Shown here one piece after another: positions 23,759 through 37,045 of a stretch of 64,000 nucleotides of DNA. Positions within the stretch are counted from its first letter, which is position 1; every line of letters starts with the position of its first letter. The position numbers and the translations under genes were made by a program. The notes below the pieces were generated by a model. It did not search any database. It worked only from the letters and a program-made list of their open reading frames with translations, and was not told where the DNA came from. Source of the stretch: Eudromia elegans (taxonomy: Eukaryota > Chordata > Aves > Tinamiformes > Tinamidae); NCBI GenBank assembly GCA_003342815.1, contig PTEX01000196.1:70533-134532 (forward strand). The letters are read 5' to 3'.

Positions 23759-24130
23759 CAGCCTGGAGAAGAGAAGGCTGAGAGGGGACCTGATCAGTGT
23801 GTATAAGTATCTGAAGGGAGGGAGTGAGGAGGATGGGGTTGGCTTCTTCTCAGTAGTGGCCAGTGATAGAACTAGAGGAAACGGCCACAAATTGAGGCAC
23901 CAAAAGTTCCACAGGAACTTGAGAAAGAACTTCTTAACAGTGAGGGTGACAGAGCACTGGAACAGACTGCCCAGAGAGGTGGTGGAGTCTCCTTCTCTGG
24001 AGATCTTCCAAACTCGCCTGGACATCACCCTGTGCCACATGCTCTAGGGGACCCTGTGTGTGCAGGGGGGTTGGACTAGATGAACTGTAGAGGTCCCTTC
24101 CAACCTTAAGCGTTCTGTGATTCTATGATC
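23759..24130 (+). mobile_element. CR1 LINE, 3' terminal 370 bp
   Basis: A plus-strand CR1 fragment. It starts within the C-terminal codons of ORF2 (CAGCCTGGAGAAGAGAAGGC) and retains frame 23799-24047, whose translation contains [10 protein letters not shown] and [18 protein letters not shown], the standard CR1 tail. It then passes through the untranslated end (GGGGTTGGACTAGATGAACT, GAGGTCCCTTCCAACCTT) to the octamer tail (TTCTGTGATTCTATGATC). It is truncated at its 5' end. The 3' untranslated part differs from the copies at 10217 and 31410, so it is probably another subfamily, closer to the copy at 62898. Confidence 0.95.
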
Positions 24131-25052
24131 CTTTACTTTTTTTCTTAAATGTTTAACTCCTCATTCCTCAGAGAAAAATGCAATGGCATTCAACAGAAGA
24201 AGGAGCCAAACCACTGTTCTTATTTGTACTTTTTTATCTGTGCTCTAGAATTCTATAGGGAATGAAAACTTTTTAATATGCTTTGAAAGTAACTATTGTG
24301 TAAACTTTCTGTTCTGCAGATATGTGATGAAAAGCAATGAAACAGCACCAAAACCATGCCTGCTAGGACTGCAGTCTTCAGAAGGGAGTAGTTTTAGTAG
24401 CTTTGCTGTTGCCAATGAAAATACATTAATTAATATGCATATGTGACTATGTTGATGAATGTTATATGTCTTAGAACAGCCTTATGTGGCCTGCAGTAAT
24501 AGAAGAAAACTTATTAAGGAAGGAGCCTCCATTTCTAGAAAAAAACTCTTCCAAGTCTATGTATTTTTGTTGATTCACATATATCTTTCTGTCTATAGAG
24601 TATTTTTTAAGAAAAAAAAATCTCTATATATAAATTTTTCCTTTGTCTTGCTTTTTATAATATCAGAAAAACTTTGCACACTGCTGTAAGGAAAGCCAGG
24701 GAAATATATGTTCAGCCTTCAGACTGAGTTTGCAAAGATATTCTGGGGCCACACTTTTCATTATTATTCTAGATGTGATTTTCATTTCTGGGAAATATAT
24801 TGACATAAGGAAGAAGTAAGCATTTATTCAACAACAAAAAAACTAGCTTCTAATTTTAGGACTTAATTAGGGCTAATTAGGCCTCCTCTGTTTTTATGTA
24901 TATTCTCATATATTTACATGGTTTCATAGCGGTTGCCATGAGAAACTTATAATTTGTTCTCCTTTCACAATTACTCAATCCTTTTAACTCTGCCCAATTA
25001 ACTATCACTAGTTCTTCTTTCTCTGTGTGCGCTTTTAATGATTTTACCAGGG

Positions 25053-25083
<31 letters not shown>

Positions 25084-25085
25084 AT
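25053..25085. repeat. (TAAA)n microsatellite
   Basis: Eight perfect tandem TAAA units; likely polymorphic in the population. Confidence 0.95.
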
Positions 25086-25999
25086 ATTCTGTTGCCATAA
25101 TAAAACAAATTATAACACAATCCTATAGAAAACATCTGTTTTTAAGATAATGATTATCTGAATTATGTTTAATATACTGATCATAGAATGCATAAAGTGA
25201 CCATGTTAAGGTTACCTGTGCAAAGAACTCAAAGGAAAGCAGTATCAAAAAGGAAACTCATCACCAAGCTGAAACACAAGTATCATCTCTTTAGGTATAA
25301 GTATCTCCTCTATGACCTGTAGCCTGATGACTGCTACACTTCTACTTCAAAATCCTAATGAATGACTTCTGTCACAAATAATTTTATAATTGGAAGAGGG
25401 TTGCTTTTTTTTAACTGGCTGATTTCTGTGCCAAGAGCAGGAATGCTTAAAAAGAGAAAGACTAGAATCTACCAAACTGCAACCTAAACAGAAAGTTTAT
25501 AAGCAATTGAAAATTGCCCCTAGGAACAGAAACATTAGTGGTAATTATAGCTGTTGCAATATGCTCTGCCTTTGGTTTTACCAAGCATTTGTTTTTTCAT
25601 ATGTGATCAGGGCTTTCTGTGCTGGGGACAGAGGTCTGTCTGGGTCAGGCCCCTCTTTCCCAAGAGCCTTTCTTTTTTTTATCAAATTCAGAGCCGTTTC
25701 ATGCTGTGCTGCAGTGGTGATGAAAAACTTGTAGCAAGGGAAGTGACTCTGAGGGTCTGCAGTGTGAAGGAGCTGTAACACTGTTATTAATCCTAGGGCT
25801 TTTTCCATCCACTCGCTTTAGATACCAAGGCCAACACTTGGCGCTAAAAAAAATGAAGGTCCATCTGCTAGTTTCTGTATGTCTCTGTTGTGATTCACTT
25901 CATAACTGTCTGAGTTTGTCTGATGAAAATGCAACAGTCTTAAATCCCCCTGGTATTAAAAGAAGAGCTGTAAAGCATTAGGGATGGTACTTGTCTTAG

Positions 26000-26021
26000 G
26001 TCCCTCTTAGACAAGAGGGAC
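26000..26021. repeat. 9-bp perfect inverted repeat
   Basis: GTCCCTCTT (26000-26008), loop AGAC, AAGAGGGAC (26013-26021). Flanking copies of CTTAGG on both sides suggest local duplication. Confidence 0.85.
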
Positions 26022-27419
26022 TTCTCTTAGGCTTAAATGCCTTAATATTGTTATAACCTGTGGGAAACGGATGAGAGACAGAAAAGCTTCTCCTCCCTTT
26101 GGTGTACTTGTAAGTTGATGCTAGTCTCTGCCAAAGAAATACAGAACCCTAGCTGGCAAATATTTCCTGCAAAGGATGCTATTTAATACTCTCTTCTGCT
26201 TTACACATGAAGAAGGAGCAAATTGGAGACGTTTCACTAGTGTGAAGTTCAAGTAGGGCTTCAGCTGCCTTAAGGATACGCTGCTTTCCCAAGCTCCCAT
26301 GCAGTCATTGGTATTACCCCTTTTGAGGCAGGAGTGGGGAAGGAGCCTATGTCAAGCAGGAATGGGGCAGTGATTCAAGGCATCTTGCCCTGGTGTGGCC
26401 CAGTGCACCTGGCAAGAGCGAGCGGGGAGGAGGTGAAAGCTAAATCTTTGGTAGCGCCTGGGGATGGTGCTGTGTTTGAATTCAGCTTCGGCAAAGGCTA
26501 GTTTTCCTTTTGCAGGGCTGAAATGTGTATTTCTTTTCTGTGGTTTTGAGGATGGGGAGGCAATTATGTGAAAGCACTTTCATTTGGGGAAGGAGGGAAG
26601 AAAAGCTGTAAGTGTGTTTCAAACAAGTCATTCTACAAAAAGCAAAATTAATTAAAACTGTCTTACTGTACTTTATTGTCTTGAGATCAGTTTGCTGAGT
26701 GCACTCTTTAATGATGAATAAGGATGTGCTCCCACTATAGTGTATTTTTTTTGCTAAGTAGCTGTTTTCAGGAAACGTGAACTATTTTGAGGGTACCACT
26801 TCTTCAGATTGTGCTCAGGATTTATGGATTTAAAAGCTGCTAGAGAGGATACACAAATCAGAGAGTGCAAAGCCAGCATGTTTCTGTACTTACAAGTAAT
26901 AGGAGACCTAGGTGAAGACAAAAGAAAAAAATAAAAAAGCAGGGCCCCATATTACTTGCTTTCTTGCAGTTAGATGTTTAGGCTCTGCAGCTTCTCATAC
27001 TAGAGCTTGCTGTTAATTTTCAGCTTGTCACAAGCATTATACAAGCAAATGTTTTATGGTAAGCTGGATTGCTTCTGGGAATAAATGAGCAGCCCTAGCT
27101 AAAGCTGAGTCAGAAAAGCCTGGCAAACTTGCACGAGGAAGGTCTGTAGCAGGCGTGTTAAAAATACCTCAGGTGGTTCGGACACCATGGAGAGGCACTT
27201 CTTAAAAGGAGTATGTACAAGTTCAACACATTTACATCCTCTTTCATGATAATTAGCCATGTAAAGTTGCTAAGCGTGTTGTATAAAGGATAGCCAAGTT
27301 ACGATAAAAAGTACACACTAAAATCTTTATCTCACTATATAAGTGTAAATGTTTTTATTTTCTTAACTCTGGTTTAACTCTGATTATTCACAATTCTTTC
27401 ATCAGGCTCTCTGGCAGGG

Positions 27420-27830
27420 TTTTATTTACAAGGTGGAAATAAATCACAGAGAGCTTCTGTTCTATTGTCCAGCCTCAGTGATTCCCATACGACATGGGAA
27501 TCTCTTCCACTGCAGTTCCACCTCGCAAATTCTCCAGGACAATTTGGGATTTGCTGATCTCTGTTGTGGATCAGGTGAGGACAGATGGGAGAGCTCTTGA
27601 TCCTTTTCTTTCCCCCAGCCCATGACTCATGGAGGAAGGCACCTGGATGGAAGAGGTTTAGTTTCTGCACCATAGGCTGAAGTCTCTCTCCCACATTTGT
27701 CTCCTGGGTTGTCTCTGTTTGATGGCCTGGGATCCCATCCCCAGGATTTTTTCCTGATCTATGGCTGCCTATTCTCTTTGTGTCATGCTTTAAATGATGT
27801 TTTGAATACCTCATGCTGTGCAGGTCAACT
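27420..27830 (-). other. Unidentified GC-richer block with 130-codon open frame
   Basis: The minus-strand frame 27814-27422 opens with MRYSKHHLKHDTKRIGSHRS and ends DLFPPCK at a TAA that lies inside an AATAAA hexamer (GTAAATAAAACC). Composition is less AT-rich than the flanks, and the protein is hydrophilic with no membrane segment, zinc-finger or enzyme motif that I recognise. A polyadenylation hexamer at the stop is more typical of an LTR or of a retrocopied 3' end than of an ordinary host exon. No convincing TG/CA ends with matching target-site duplications were found. It could be an old LTR, a retrocopy fragment, or chance. Coding status is unsupported. Confidence 0.35.
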
Positions 27831-30800
27831 TCTCCTCAAACATATTTTTTTCTTTTTTTCTCTACTTTGTTTTTAGAAAGAGGAATGCATCAAGATAACC
27901 TGGTAATTTACCTTTAGATGCTCTGAGAAGTTAAAAATATGACACTATGATCTCAAAACACAGCTTTTTGCTGTGCATTTCCTCTTGTTTGAGTTTTATT
28001 CTCTTTTACGAAGTCTATCTAAATTAGAAACTGAGAAGCTTACCAAGTGTGATTCTGCTAGACCCTCTCTCTCCTTTCCTGAACAAATGAACATTACTGC
28101 CGTGAGTGTTAGAAGAGAAGAGAAAAATCACTTGGAAAGAGCAGTCACAAAAGTCTGAGTCACACAGTTCAGCTACCACTCTACATTTGTCTGCTGTTGC
28201 AGTAGGTGAGGACTGATCCAAAATAGCCACAAGCATGAGAGCCAAAAGAGAGACTTTCCCATATTGCACAGAAGGTTTGAGTACGTGATGACTTCCCCTC
28301 TTTCGGGCTTGGTTCTGTTCTTCATACTTATGAAACTGAAGCAATTCACTTAGCTGCTTTTACTGGTGTTACTTTAGGAATAATAGGAAAGCAGAAAGAT
28401 CAGGCCCTGGATGCGTTTAACTTACACAAGCCGTTCTGTATATTTTTTTGCTGACTTGGCAAAAAAGTATATATATGTGCTTCCTGTAGTGACTTTCTGC
28501 TGATCTCTGCAGCAACATTTTCTGCCTGTAACTTTGGAAATGTGTATATGCTTAATTGTACTGTTCATTTTATCCTGAATCTTGCAGTAATTTGGTATTT
28601 TTTTTAAAACTCATGTTTTGAAAGTAAATAAATAACACATTAATCTCAGATTTCTCTATTATAAATCAAGTTTCTGGTTCTGGAGAACAGCTTGAAAATT
28701 TGAACTCTCTAGACTTAAAAACAATTGGCAAAACAAAGAAATTCTAATCAAGGTTATGACTGAGGGAGGAGAGAGTTTGTTTCATAATTTTGTCTAGCTC
28801 GACATTTTAAAGAAGTTGGATGGGCACAACCATGTCAGTTTGGAGGCTTTTAGAAAAAAACCACTTCTGCTAAGCTGATGGAGCTCTGCTGACAAAGCCC
28901 TCAGTGTAGTCAGAGGCCTCCTGGCAGACCAGCATGTGTGATTTGAGTTGTTTATATAGGCAAGAGAGCTGCACTGGTAGAAGAAATACTTCAGGCTTTC
29001 TTAGGTGCCGGAATGGACTTAAAACATCTTGTGACAATGCTTCTACTACTGCCAAAAATAGTGTAAAACAACGTTTAGGAACTCCTGCTACATGTAAGCA
29101 TGTAAGAACATGCAAGCGTAGCATGCAAAGGTAGGAAAGCCTTCACAGGACTTTTTTTAAGGATAGTTACTTCTGTCTGTCACAGGTCTGCATGCTTCCA
29201 GCAGTGGTATTGCTTATCTGTGAATATGTGAGTATTTGCAAGGGCATGCTTTTTTCTTACATACTGTAACAATTGGGAGGAGAGCAGTGTTAGCAGCTAA
29301 ATGTCAATGACATTTTCTGTAGAAAAGCATATCCTAGGATTAACACAGGTCTTCATTTATCTATTTTTCCTCCTTGAAATATATAGATTACATTAGATTC
29401 TTGTTTTTGGTCATTTTTAAAAATTTGTTGCGGTCTATTGGTTTGATACCAAATAGAAACAAGGGTATATCAATGTTTCAGGTTGAAAAGATGATCTATG
29501 TCCTACCCAAGAAACCCAAAAAGTCAGCTACAGCTACTGCTGTAGTCAGTAGCCTCTTACTGTGAATCTTTTTTCACTCTGTCTCTTACTTTTTCTTAAA
29601 AGTGGCATAATCGAAGAGGAAAGTGGGTGTATTAGGAGACGTGGACTGCAGAGTAAGACAACTTCTGTCTTGCAGAACTAACATTGGCGCTGGAGAAGAC
29701 TAAACCAACATTTTCTAGAAAACTGTATTTAAGTCCAGAAATTGTTTTGTTTGGAGTGCTTCTTTTCTGAGGCAATAAAATGATACTTATGATAAGGCAA
29801 CCTTTCAGCAATAGAACAGGACCAGTTTGATGTAGAGGACTCTGTTTTGCATTGCCAAAATAACCTAGCAGTGGTTTTTCAGGTGGCCTGGTAGGAGGAT
29901 TAGAGAAAGGCCAGTGACTCTAAATCCTTGTTTTCTTCTGTGCACCAGTCCTCAAGAAAGGTTATGCTTTGTTCAGCAGAGGTCTCTCACTAAAGGCAAA
30001 GGGACTATTCAGCTCATACTGGCTGAGAACCTGGCATGAAGCTGAGTCTGAACTATATCAGCAAAGTGCTCTTTAGGTGATTGGCAGTAGCCACTACTGA
30101 ATAATATTTTTGTCTCCACTTGTTGAGGAGTGGTATGAATTACATGTAAGCAAAAAGCTACTTTTCAGAAACTATTGGGAATTTTGAATTGTAAGAAAAT
30201 GTTTTTTGTCTCCATTACATACACTGACAAGACAATCAGTAAAAATGTAATAAAATTCTGTTAAAACACTCTTCATAAAGATTTCTAAAAGAAATTTTAT
30301 TCTTTAATATTTCTTCCTGAATTTTGCTTGACAAATATTATGTTGAGAATTTATCATTGTTTAAGTAGCAAATGTGGTCCCTTGTGTATTGCAATTGCTG
30401 ATGGGACTTTTCCTCCTTCTCATTCAAAACTCTTCTGGTTTTGGTTTGTCTTGCAGAGCTGAGTAGCAATCATGGGAAAATAAAGCAAACTTATTTTTGT
30501 CTTGTTCGCACACACAGCAGCGCTGGTCATCTCTGCTATTTTGCTTAAGTTAACTGAATTTTTTTTCGTAAGTCATAGTACCCTAAGTCATATTACTGTA
30601 ACTCTCCTGAAGTCATTGGACAAAATCATTGCTCCCCAAACTTGAAATTGGTGTATTCTCCTCTCCCATGACTCAAAGTGGTGAAGAAAAGAATATTTTT
30701 ATTTATAAGGATTGGAGTGTGAAGGGAAAGGATAGAGGAGTTTGCAACAGGATTTGTTGCATGGATCCTGGAGGCTTTTTTTAATTGGTCTTGTTGGGTC

Positions 30801-31409
30801 TGTCTTTCATAAGGTGCATTTACAGGTAAGGTTCCTCTCTTTGGGAGGAATCTGCTTTGAATCATGCCATTATGAATTAGAAAGCAGACATCAGATCCCC
30901 GGAGGAGGGAAACCATCAGCCCTGTAATCTAAATGAATGATAGATGAGCTGTTCAAGTCCTGCATGCTCTTGTGCAGCTGAGAGTGTAATGAAAGCTGAG
31001 GAAACTTCCTTAAATGGAAGAGAATATGCAAGGTTGTGAAAAGGCGCCAAGCAATAGTAGAGCCACTGGACAAAGATGCAGGGACAGAGCAATTGCTTTT
31101 ACTAAACTTGTAGTTACTAAGCCACAAAGAATTGTGTGTGCTCACTGATAATTGAAAACTGATACTGGTGGACCATAACCAGGAGCTAGGATGCCATGGA
31201 GAAAGCTTGCCATCACGTCAGCTTAAGGAAATCCACCCATCTCCTGTAGACATACTGTATATATACACAGTTATGTTGATTGTGGGCATACTTGTACAAA
31301 GGAATCAGTTTCAAAACTTTTATTGTGAAAAACAAACAAACAAAAAAATAGACGAGACAAAATAATTTGTCTTGGTCAAGGCCCGGTGTTGTTGGTCATT
31401 ATAGCAGGG
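27831..31409. other. Unique AT-rich DNA
   Basis: Short overlapping frames on both strands, none with a recognisable domain. There is a CAAA-type low-complexity run at about 31327-31348, about 60 bp before the CR1 copy. Nothing else seen. Confidence 0.55.
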
Positions 31410-33185
31410 GTGCTGCTTGACCTGATACTAACCAACAGGGATGGTCTAGTGGGAAATGTAAGGGTTGGGGGCAATCCTGGCTGCAGCAATCATGAGATGT
31501 TGGAATTCATGATCATGCGTGGAGGAAGCTGGGCAAGAAGTAGGATTGCTACCCTGGACTTCGAGAGAGCCAACTTTGACCTCTTCAGGGAGCTCGTTGG
31601 AGAAAGCCCCTGGACCTGGATCCTAGCAAGAAAGGGGGTCCAGGAGAGCTGGCTAATATTCAAGCAGCACTTTCTCCAAGGCCCAGATCAGTGCATTCCT
31701 ACTAGAAAGAAGTCAAGAAAGAGGGGCAGGAGACCTGCATGGATGGGCAAGGAGTTGCTGGGCAAACTTAATGAGAAGAAGAGAGCACATGAAAGGTGGA
31801 AGAAGGGCCAGCTACATGGGAACAATATAGGAACATTGTCAGGGAATGCAGGGATGCTATGAGGAAAGCCAGGGCCCACTTGGAATTAGAATTAGCGAGA
31901 GATGTCAGGGATAACAGGAAGGGCTTCTATAAATACATCAACAGTAAGAGGAAGAGTAGGGAAAATGTTAGTCCGCTATTGAATGGGTAGGGTGCCTTGG
32001 TAATGGAGGATGCAGAGAAGGCAGAGTTACTAAATGCCTTATATGCTTCTGTCTTCACTGCTACGGCTGGTCCCCATGAACTACAGAGCCTAGATACGAG
32101 GGAGATAACTGAGAGAGAGGAGGACTTTCTGCTTGTCGAGGAGGATTGGATTAGGGATTATTTAGACAAACTGGTCACCCATAAATCTATGGGTCTGGAT
32201 GGGATGCACCCGAGAATGCTGAGGGAATTGGCAGGGGTTATTGCTGAGCCGCTCCTTGTCATCTTTGAGAGGTCGTAGAAAGTGGGGGAGGTGCTAGAGG
32301 ACTGGAAGAGAGCTAACATCACTCCAGTCTTCACTCCAGTCCACTACAGTGGGCTGTGCTGGCATCCAGAGGGACTTGGACAGGTTGGAGAGCTGGGCAG
32401 AGATGAACTTCATGAGATTCAACAAGGACAAGTGCAGGGTCCTGCACTTACAGAGGAATAACCCCAGGCACCAGTCCAGATTAGGGGCTGACCTGCTGGA
32501 AAGCAGCTCCACAGAGAGGGATTTGGGAGTCCTGGTTCACAAGAAGTTAACCATGAGGCAGCAATGTGCCCTCGTGGACAAGAAGGTTAAGGGGATCCTG
32601 GCCTGCATCAGGAGGAACACCGCCAGCAGGTCGAGGGAGGTGATCCTACCCCACTCCTCGGCCCTGGTAAGGCCGCATCTGGAGTATTGTGTGTAGTTCT
32701 GGCCCCCTCAGTACAGCAGGGACGTGGAGCTGCTAGAGAGGGTTCAGCAATGAGCGACCAAGACGATCAAGGGACTGGAGCACCTGCCATATGAGGAAAG
32801 GTTAAACAAGCTAGGCCTGTTTAGCCTAGAGAAGAGAAGGATGAGAGCAGATCTAATCAATGTGTACAAATTCCTGAGGTATCATTGTAGGGAGGAGGGG
32901 GCTAAACTGTTCTCTGTCATGGCTGGTGATAGAACAAGGGGTAATGGTTTTAAACTAAAACACAGGAAATTCCATCTCCAGGTGAGGAGGAACTTCTTTA
33001 CTGTGAAGGTGGCGGAGCCCTGGAACAGGCAGCCCAGAGAGGCTGTGGAGTCTGGAGATCTTCCAAACCCCCCTGGATGCCACCTTGTGCCACGTGCTCT
33101 GGGTGTCCCTGCTGGAGCAGGGGGGTTGGACTAGATGATCTCTAGGGGTCCCTTCCAACCCTAAAGATTCTGTGATTCTGTGATT
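31410..33185 (+). mobile_element. CR1 LINE, 5'-truncated and internally deleted
   Basis: A plus-strand CR1 copy. Frame 31386-31862 holds the end of the endonuclease (LLDLILTNRDGLVGNVRVGG, then GCSNHEMLEF, where the family has SDHE) and the linker (KKSRKRGRRPAWMGKELLGK). Frames 31796-31990 and 31997-32278 continue ([38 protein letters not shown]). At about 32333-32345 the text jumps from the first RT codons (ANITPVF) to just after the FADD block ([20 protein letters not shown]), so the catalytic core, about 0.8 kb by comparison with the copy at 10217, is missing. Frames 32349-32696 and 32841-33134 give the rest, and the octamer tail (GATTCTGTGATTCTGTGATT) ends at 33185. It is of the same subfamily as 10217-11985. 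Confidence 0.95.
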
Positions 33186-36100
33186 ATCAGTCCTATGTCC
33201 AAAGGAGGTGGGGGTGCAGGACCACATGTTGCTGAGGGGAGTGCTGTTAGTGCTCTAGGAGGTCACTGAGATGCTCTGGGGAATTAAGTGTCTCACACGT
33301 AGAGACCTGGTGCAGACAGGCCTTGAGGCATGTATGGGGGAAGTAGAGGGCCAGAGTTCAGAGAGGTTAATCACAAAATACTCCAGTGATTCCCAGTAAA
33401 AAGTCCCCTGCTTGTCATTCTGAGTCAGGCCTGCTTTGCTATGTGAAGGACATAGGCGGATGTGGAGATGATATATCATCTTGAAGCTTCTGTGCCACTA
33501 AGGAGAGAAAAAAAGGAAGTAGCCAGTGGTAAAAATGCATACAAAGTGATGCACTGAAGCTTGATAAGGCCTGTTACGATATTGTGCTCCCGGTTCTCTG
33601 TTTCGCACTGAGCGTTCTGTAGCCACTTGCAGCAATTTTTGTATACACTGCACAAAATTTCCAGTCACGTTGCACTCAGTATAGACTATGTGGCACTTGA
33701 TTCTTCATCGCCTCCTGTCACAAGGGTTGAAGAATTGTGCAATTGTTCTCTGTGTGGGGGACTTCTGTCCAAGGCCTATCAGAGGATCTGATTCAGTTCT
33801 GAGGAGAGTAAGAGCCAGGAACTGTATTACTTTTCTTTTAGCTCTTTCCTCTCAATTTTCTCTGTGTCAAGTAATGATTGGTCTACTCCACCGGTACCAC
33901 CCAGCTTCATGTTGAAAAAGCATCTTAAAGAGTTTATTTTTAATGGAATATACTAGTGATAGTATCTGTTACATAAAGCATCAGTTCTATGATGTAGCAG
34001 AAGCTTTTTGCAGCTTTCTTTTTTTTTGCAGCACTTTTAAACTTGTCAGTTATAGTGGTTCTTGTGTAGTTTCTTAGTGCTTTTTTATTTCTTTCAAAAT
34101 AATAAAAGAAGAAAAGAAAGATGATCAGTTGCAGGGAACTAGAGAATAGCAAAGTGTTTATCAGATAATATTACAGGAAATTTTTGTTATATCAAAGTAT
34201 TTGATGTATTAGATGACATGAATAATTACACGCAAGTTGTACTAGCAGTAAAATAATAGTAAATAAGCCTAATTTAAAAACAGTCCTGTTTGTACTTCCT
34301 ATGGTTATTTTGGGTGTTCCTGTACTAGCCTGTAGTGGGCGATGTACACATGCTCTAACCTTTGTCTTGAAGGTTGATAACCTGCAAGATTCAATCATTT
34401 AGTAGGAAAATAGTGTAGATTAATACTTGGAGAAAATGTTGGCAATATATAAAATGCTGTTCCTTATTTATGTGCTTTATAATGAATCAGAGTACAAAAT
34501 AATAATCACATTAGTCACAGATTTTCCATAGCTCACTGGACTGAAGTTATTCATATGGTTTAAAGATGGATTTTATCTTTCTATTCTGGTATTGGACCAA
34601 TTTACCAAAATTAGACCTGGATTTCATGTTCTGACATCTGTAATGCACCACTGGTGTTTTTGTTGAATCAAAAGATTTAATATGAGCTACCTGACCACAA
34701 TATATAGATATGATATTCTGCACCTGTAAATCAAAACTGAAACACAGGGATTGTGTGTTGATTTCTAGAAGGTACAACATGGGGTTAAATATCCAATCAA
34801 CTGACAGCTCAAAAATATATGAAATGGTGGCTTATTGTGCACAGTTAACATATGCAAGGGCAGTTCTGTAAACCATACATAAATAAGTTGATTATCACAT
34901 GTAAAGCATTTCAGATATAAATCTGCATTTGTTTTACTGAAAATGAAAGAAAACAACAACAGAAAAGCCTAGTTACCACAGAGTTGTGCTTTTTGTTGTT
35001 GAAAAAAAAAAAGGAAGCATTATTATTTAGTGCTTTTTTTGCACTGATTGCTCATGGAAATAATTCAAAATCTGAAGTGCAGGCTAATTTTGAAATCCTT
35101 TTTCTCTCTTTTGTTAAGACTAGACAGCATCTGAGTAAGATAGTTTCCTAGCACTCTTCTCAAAAACAGAGCAATAGTTTCCAGAAACTGCCTAACTTGC
35201 AGAGGCATGGAGAAGTGCTGTGAAAAAAAAATCTTGGTGAACTGCTCATTTGGGAAACTAATGCAAATTTTGGCAGTACTATGAAGTACTGTTTATCATT
35301 TGTATTTTCTGAGCAGTCCACAAACCATATTCTGTTCTGAGTGAGCTTGAATAGTTTGCTATATGGCATATTTAAGAAGATTGAGGCTGATCTTAATTAA
35401 ACTGAATGTTCTCTTATAGTACCTCCTGGATTCATTTTTTATTTTTACAATATACTTTAAGTACATGTTAATAATCATTAAAGAAACTCCAAAGAAGTTA
35501 TTATATAGAGGTCTCTGACACTAAGGTTAGATTACAAATTTACACTAAATGTGCTGTTTTAGAAGAGCCCACCAAGGTTTGGGAGCCTTGTTCAAAGAAA
35601 TTTGCTATCTGTCAAGTATTCCTGACACAAATATGATGCACATCTGTATGCCTTATGAGGGGTTATAAGCCTAACATATGTCAGCAATGTATCTGTGTAT
35701 ATTGTAGGTACATGAAAGAATACTGTTTTGGTTTGGAGATGTGTTGTGTAAGCAAAATAGCAACATGCAGACACAATTGAAAATAATTTTTCATTCTGTG
35801 CCCTGATTTCTGCATAACTTTCTTTTCAAGTTCTTGTTTTCTAACAAGTATGTGCGGTTAGCTTCAGCTTGGTCATGATCAAATGAGTTGTCCCTCTTCA
35901 TCATCATTTAAGTTGTATTTGTGTAACCAAAATACTGCTCAAGTTTTGCTGCTTCTGTAGATACAAGAATAAAGCACCAATCTAGATCAGGTACAAATCA
36001 CCTCCAGCCTGTAAAAGGTATGAGTCACTACAGTCCCTTGTGTTGCCCTGTTCTGCCCTGTTGGAATTTTTAAGTGTTTGCAGTGTCGTTAAAGTACAAC

Positions 36101-37010
36101 ACTGCCCGCTTCTGATTAGTAGATTAACTTAGCAACGTCCCTTGCAACGCAGAAGTCTTGATTCAGCAGTGTGTGTCTGAGATGAATGTTTAACTCCAAA
36201 GTCACTGACTGCACCTCTGGGCAGGTTCTAATATGATCAGGCCTCTTTAAAGCACTGACACACCGATCACCCTTTCTCCTCTTACTTTTTTGTATGTTCA
36301 AACCCCTAATTATTTGTCAAAGTGTTTTTAATATACAAAAAACATACAGTTATGCTGTGGCAGTAACTACATATTGGACTTACTGACTCTTCACATGGTA
36401 TCACAGCAGGTATGCAAAAATAAGTTTTGTTGTTGTTGTTTGTGCTATTTCTTTGCAAAAATATATGGAACTGGGAGCTAATATCTGTACACATGTGCAG
36501 TATTGCCAAAGCTCAGACATTTCAAAATCATTTGCCAGAGATCAAAATCACATGCTAGGTTTTTTTTTTATATATAATAGTTTTGCCTTCTAGTTTTGGA
36601 GTCCTTGGAGTTCAAGTTTTGAAACTGCCATAGAAAATGAGAAGCTGATTATAATCCTGTTTTTCTCTTTTATTCAGTGATAAAATTTTTGGATAATCAT
36701 GTGATATGTGTAATGGGACTTTAAGAAAACACTGAATAGTGCGAGGCTCAGCGAGGCTTTGAAGTGGCTGATTGTGCACACCTGTGCACTGCTGATTAAG
36801 AGAGTGATTCCGTTCCCAGATTCATTCCCCATCCCATTCAGCTTGATTTAGGGACACATTAGGTATTATTTAAGCATAATCTGTATTGCAGAAGGTTTAG
36901 AACAAACAGTCTGAGATTGGTACATGTCTGAAAGGTCTCCAACATGTGGTCTCTAGCTGGAAATAGAAAGAAGAGATTTCAGATGTGAAGGTGACTAAAG
37001 GATTTTGATT

Positions 37011-37045
37011 ATCCCAGCACATTTGCTTTCTAAATGTGCTGGGAT
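37011..37045. repeat. Perfect 14-bp inverted repeat with 7-nt spacer
   Basis: ATCCCAGCACATTT (37011-37024), spacer GCTTTCT, AAATGTGCTGGGAT (37032-37045). A further TGATT/AATCA pairing (37006-37010 with 37052-37056) could extend the stem past a one-sided 6-nt bulge. It lies about 1.2 kb upstream of the CpG island. Confidence 0.95.

Larger units (their letters stand above)
24131..27419. other. Unique AT-rich DNA
   Basis: No gene or recognised transposon. Holds the TAAA microsatellite at 25053 and a perfect 9-bp inverted repeat at 26000-26021. Confidence 0.55.

Noticed and set aside
23339-24040. 233-codon minus-strand frame
   Set aside because: It runs antisense to CR1 and through an A/G tract that translates as a run of Phe. 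This is a by-product of composition.
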